64,000 nucleotides of DNA from Roseococcus sp. SDR (GTDB taxonomy: Bacteria > Pseudomonadota > Alphaproteobacteria > Acetobacterales > Acetobacteraceae), in NCBI RefSeq assembly GCF_019083995.1, contig NZ_JAHRCU010000015.1:60311-124310 (forward strand), written 5' to 3'. A program made the translations under genes and the position numbers. The number at the start of each line of letters is the position of its first letter. The first letter of the stretch is position 1. The notes under the pieces were generated by a model that saw nothing but the letters and a program-made list of their open reading frames with translations, did no database searches and was not told the origin of the DNA. Positions 62,218 to 64,000 of the stretch are shown piece by piece.

Positions 62218-63537
62218 TCAGGCTGTGTCGGGCCGCATGTTCCATGGCGCGAGATCGCCGATGCGGTTGATCGGGTGGTCGGCGATGCGGTCCAGGAGGA
62301 CGCGGAGATACGCCTGCGGATCCCAGCCGTTCAGTTCCGCGGTGCCGACGAGGGTGTAGATGATGGCGGCGCGCCTGCCGCCCTCGAGCGACCCGCCGAA
62401 CAAATAGTTCTTCCGACCCAGCGCGAGCGGCCGCATCCGCCGCTCGGCGGCGTTGTTGTGCAGGCAGGCCCGGCCGTCACGCAGCACCGTCGTCAGCGCG
62501 CCCCACTGCGCCAGCGTGTAGCGGATCGCCTTGGCCAGGTCCGACTTGCCGGAGATCCGCCGCAGCGTCGCCTCCAGCCAGGCCTGCAGGTCTGCCATCA
62601 CCAGCGCCGAGCGCGCCTGGCGGGCGGCGAGGCGCGCCTCCGGCGGCTGCCCGTGGATCTCCGCCTCGATCGCGAACAACGGCTGCATGCGCTCGATCGC
62701 CTCGCGCGCGATCGGGCTGCCATTGGCCAGCAGCTCGTCGTGGAAGTAGCGCCGCGCATGCGTCCAGCACGCCGCCTCCACCACGCGGCCGGTCTCGTAG
62801 AGGGCGTTGAACCCGGCATAGGCGTCGGCCTGCAGGATGCCCTGGAAGTCGCGTAGGCACCGCTGCGGATGCTCTCCCTTCCGGTCCGGCGTGAGCTCGT
62901 AGAGCACCGCGGGCGGGTCGCGCCCACCGAATGGTCGATCGTCACGCAGATAGGCCCAGAACCGCGCCGCCTGCGTCCTGCCGCGACCCGGCGAGAGCAT
63001 CGGCATCGGCGTGTCGTCGGCATGCACCCGCGGCCCGGCCAGGGCGTGGCGGCCGATATAGGCGGCCATCGGCTCGGCCAGCGCAGCCGACCTGCCGACC
63101 CAACCCGCCAGCAGCCCGCGCGGCAGGTCCAGACCGTCGCGCGCGTAGATCTCCGACTGGCGATAGAGCGGGATGTTGTCGCAGTACTTCGAGACCAGCA
63201 CATGGGCGAGCAGCCCGGGGCCCGGCCTGCCGCGCTCGATCGGCAGCGAGGGCATCGGCGCCTGTGTCATCGCCTCGCAACTCCGGCAGGAGAATGCGGG
63301 CCGGACGTGGCGCACCACCTCGAACCGGCCGGGGCGGTATTCGAGGATCTCCGTCACGTCCTCGCCGACCTTGCGCAGCGCGCCGCCGCAGGCGCGGCAG
63401 GTGCAGCCCTCGGCAGGCAAGTGCTCGACATCCCACCGCGGCAGACTGTCCGGCAGCGACTTGCGCCCACGGCGTCGCGCCTTCTCTTCCGGCGCCTTGG
63501 CGCTGGCCGCCTCGTCCTCGGCGACGACGCGCCACCA
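62218..63537 (-). mobile_element. IS66-family transposase (TnpC-like) gene, 5'-truncated
   Basis: The frame encodes the IS66 TnpC transposase from a C4-type zinc-finger region (CTCRACGG ... CRSCEAM) through the catalytic core (VHADDTPMPML for the first Asp, QADAYAGFNALYE for the second, HNNAAERRMRPLALGRKNYLF for the Glu) to a normal C-terminus ending in LAPWNMRPDTA. The ATG at 63420 gives 400 residues, but the open frame extends without a start to about 63537 with IS66-like sequence (KAPEEKARRRGRKSLPDSL). The N-terminal leucine-zipper part is missing. TnpA, TnpB and terminal repeats are not visible, so it is a remnant. Confidence 0.85.
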
Positions 63538-63540
63538 CGC

Positions 63541-63871
63541 TGATCACCTCGTCCAATCGACCGTCCGGCACCGACCTTACCCCTAGGCTTAAGGGCGATA
63601 ACGGACTTCCGCTCCACCCAGCGGCCAGGCAGGTCAGCCGATCAACGCAGCGCGCCGCAGGGCAGTCGATGGAGGACGCTTACTTCTTCATCGCCATCCC
63701 TCCGTCTCCAAGCCCAATCCTAAACTGGAACTTTCCAGCTCAGGGCGGCCCAGGATCCGGGAGGCAGGTCAGAGCTGAGCGCGCTGCTGCGCGCGGGCGG
63801 CTGGGCCCAGAACGACGAAGGCCCCTCGGCGTGTGGGCCAGAGAGGCTTTTGGGGTCATGTTCGGCTAAAG
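63541..63871. other. spacer between the IS66 remnant and the initiator tRNA
   Basis: About 330 bp. A short palindromic AT-rich piece near 63575-63600 (around CCTAGGCTTAAGG) may mark the broken IS end. I see no gene; frames here are continuations of shadows. Confidence 0.4.
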
Positions 63872-63948
<77 letters not shown>

Positions 63949-64000
63949 TGAAGTTGTGTGCACAAAAAAAGGTTTTCGGTTGGGTGGCCTGGCGCTGACC

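Overview
The window is about 64 kb of very GC-rich DNA with strong third-position GC bias, so long antisense shadow ORFs are everywhere. Gene content suggests an alphaproteobacterium of the Acetobacteraceae, near Roseomonas and its relatives: TRAP and peptide ABC transporters, an alphaproteobacterial-type initiator tRNA, GcvA-like LysR regulators, autotransporter and RTX giants, and a palindrome-rich intergenic repeat. The family assignment is inference from gene content, not from a marker gene.

Layout. (1) 1-8134 (+) is a catabolic operon: a 5'-truncated SDR dehydrogenase, a transketolase split into two subunits, a LysR regulator embedded in the operon, a NAD-binding/SAF-domain oxidoreductase, an ABM-domain enzyme and a complete TRAP transporter. 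It probably imports and breaks down an unusual sugar or sugar acid. (2) 8776-16959 (-) is a peptide-type ABC transporter operon (binding protein, two permeases, two ATPases) continuing into a GlcG-like protein, an amidase and an XRE-cupin regulator. Two AhpD/CMD-family genes (17490-18679) lie divergently upstream. (3) 19034-31869 holds surface and periplasmic functions: a 1635-residue RTX protein with 18 ELW-type repeats, a TIGR03032-like protein, an FG-GAP fragment, an octaheme cytochrome c with C-terminal repeats and a secreted sulfatase. (4) 31870-41790 holds a hybrid histidine kinase and a 2151-residue autotransporter. (5) 41799-43650 is a decay zone: a frameshifted Ntn-hydrolase (choloylglycine hydrolase-like) pseudogene and nested IS3 remnants, one of them a 392-bp internally deleted element that keeps both terminal repeats. 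(6) 43844-54861 (-) is an eleven-gene chemosensory operon. (7) 56288-62211 (+) encodes a PDZ-containing NarL-type two-component pair and three poorly known envelope proteins. (8) 62218-63948 (-) holds an IS66 transposase remnant and the initiator tRNA gene.

The best candidate for an under-described system is the chemosensory operon. Its genes touch or overlap from a membrane-free receptor with two kinase-control tips, through a triple-CheW protein, CheB, a HEAT-like repeat protein, CheR, a CheY, CheA, a STAS protein, a second CheY and a membrane receptor-like protein, to a membrane PilZ protein. No receptor has a recognisable periplasmic sensor domain. With PilZ and STAS genes in the same transcript, an output other than simple flagellar steering (for example c-di-GMP-linked surface behaviour) is plausible. 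That is inference.

Secondary points are a degenerate nucleotide-binding subunit in the peptide transporter, the octaheme cytochrome/sulfatase gene pair, the ELW-repeat RTX giant beside a TIGR03032 gene, and a short repeat shared by three gene-poor or junction loci.
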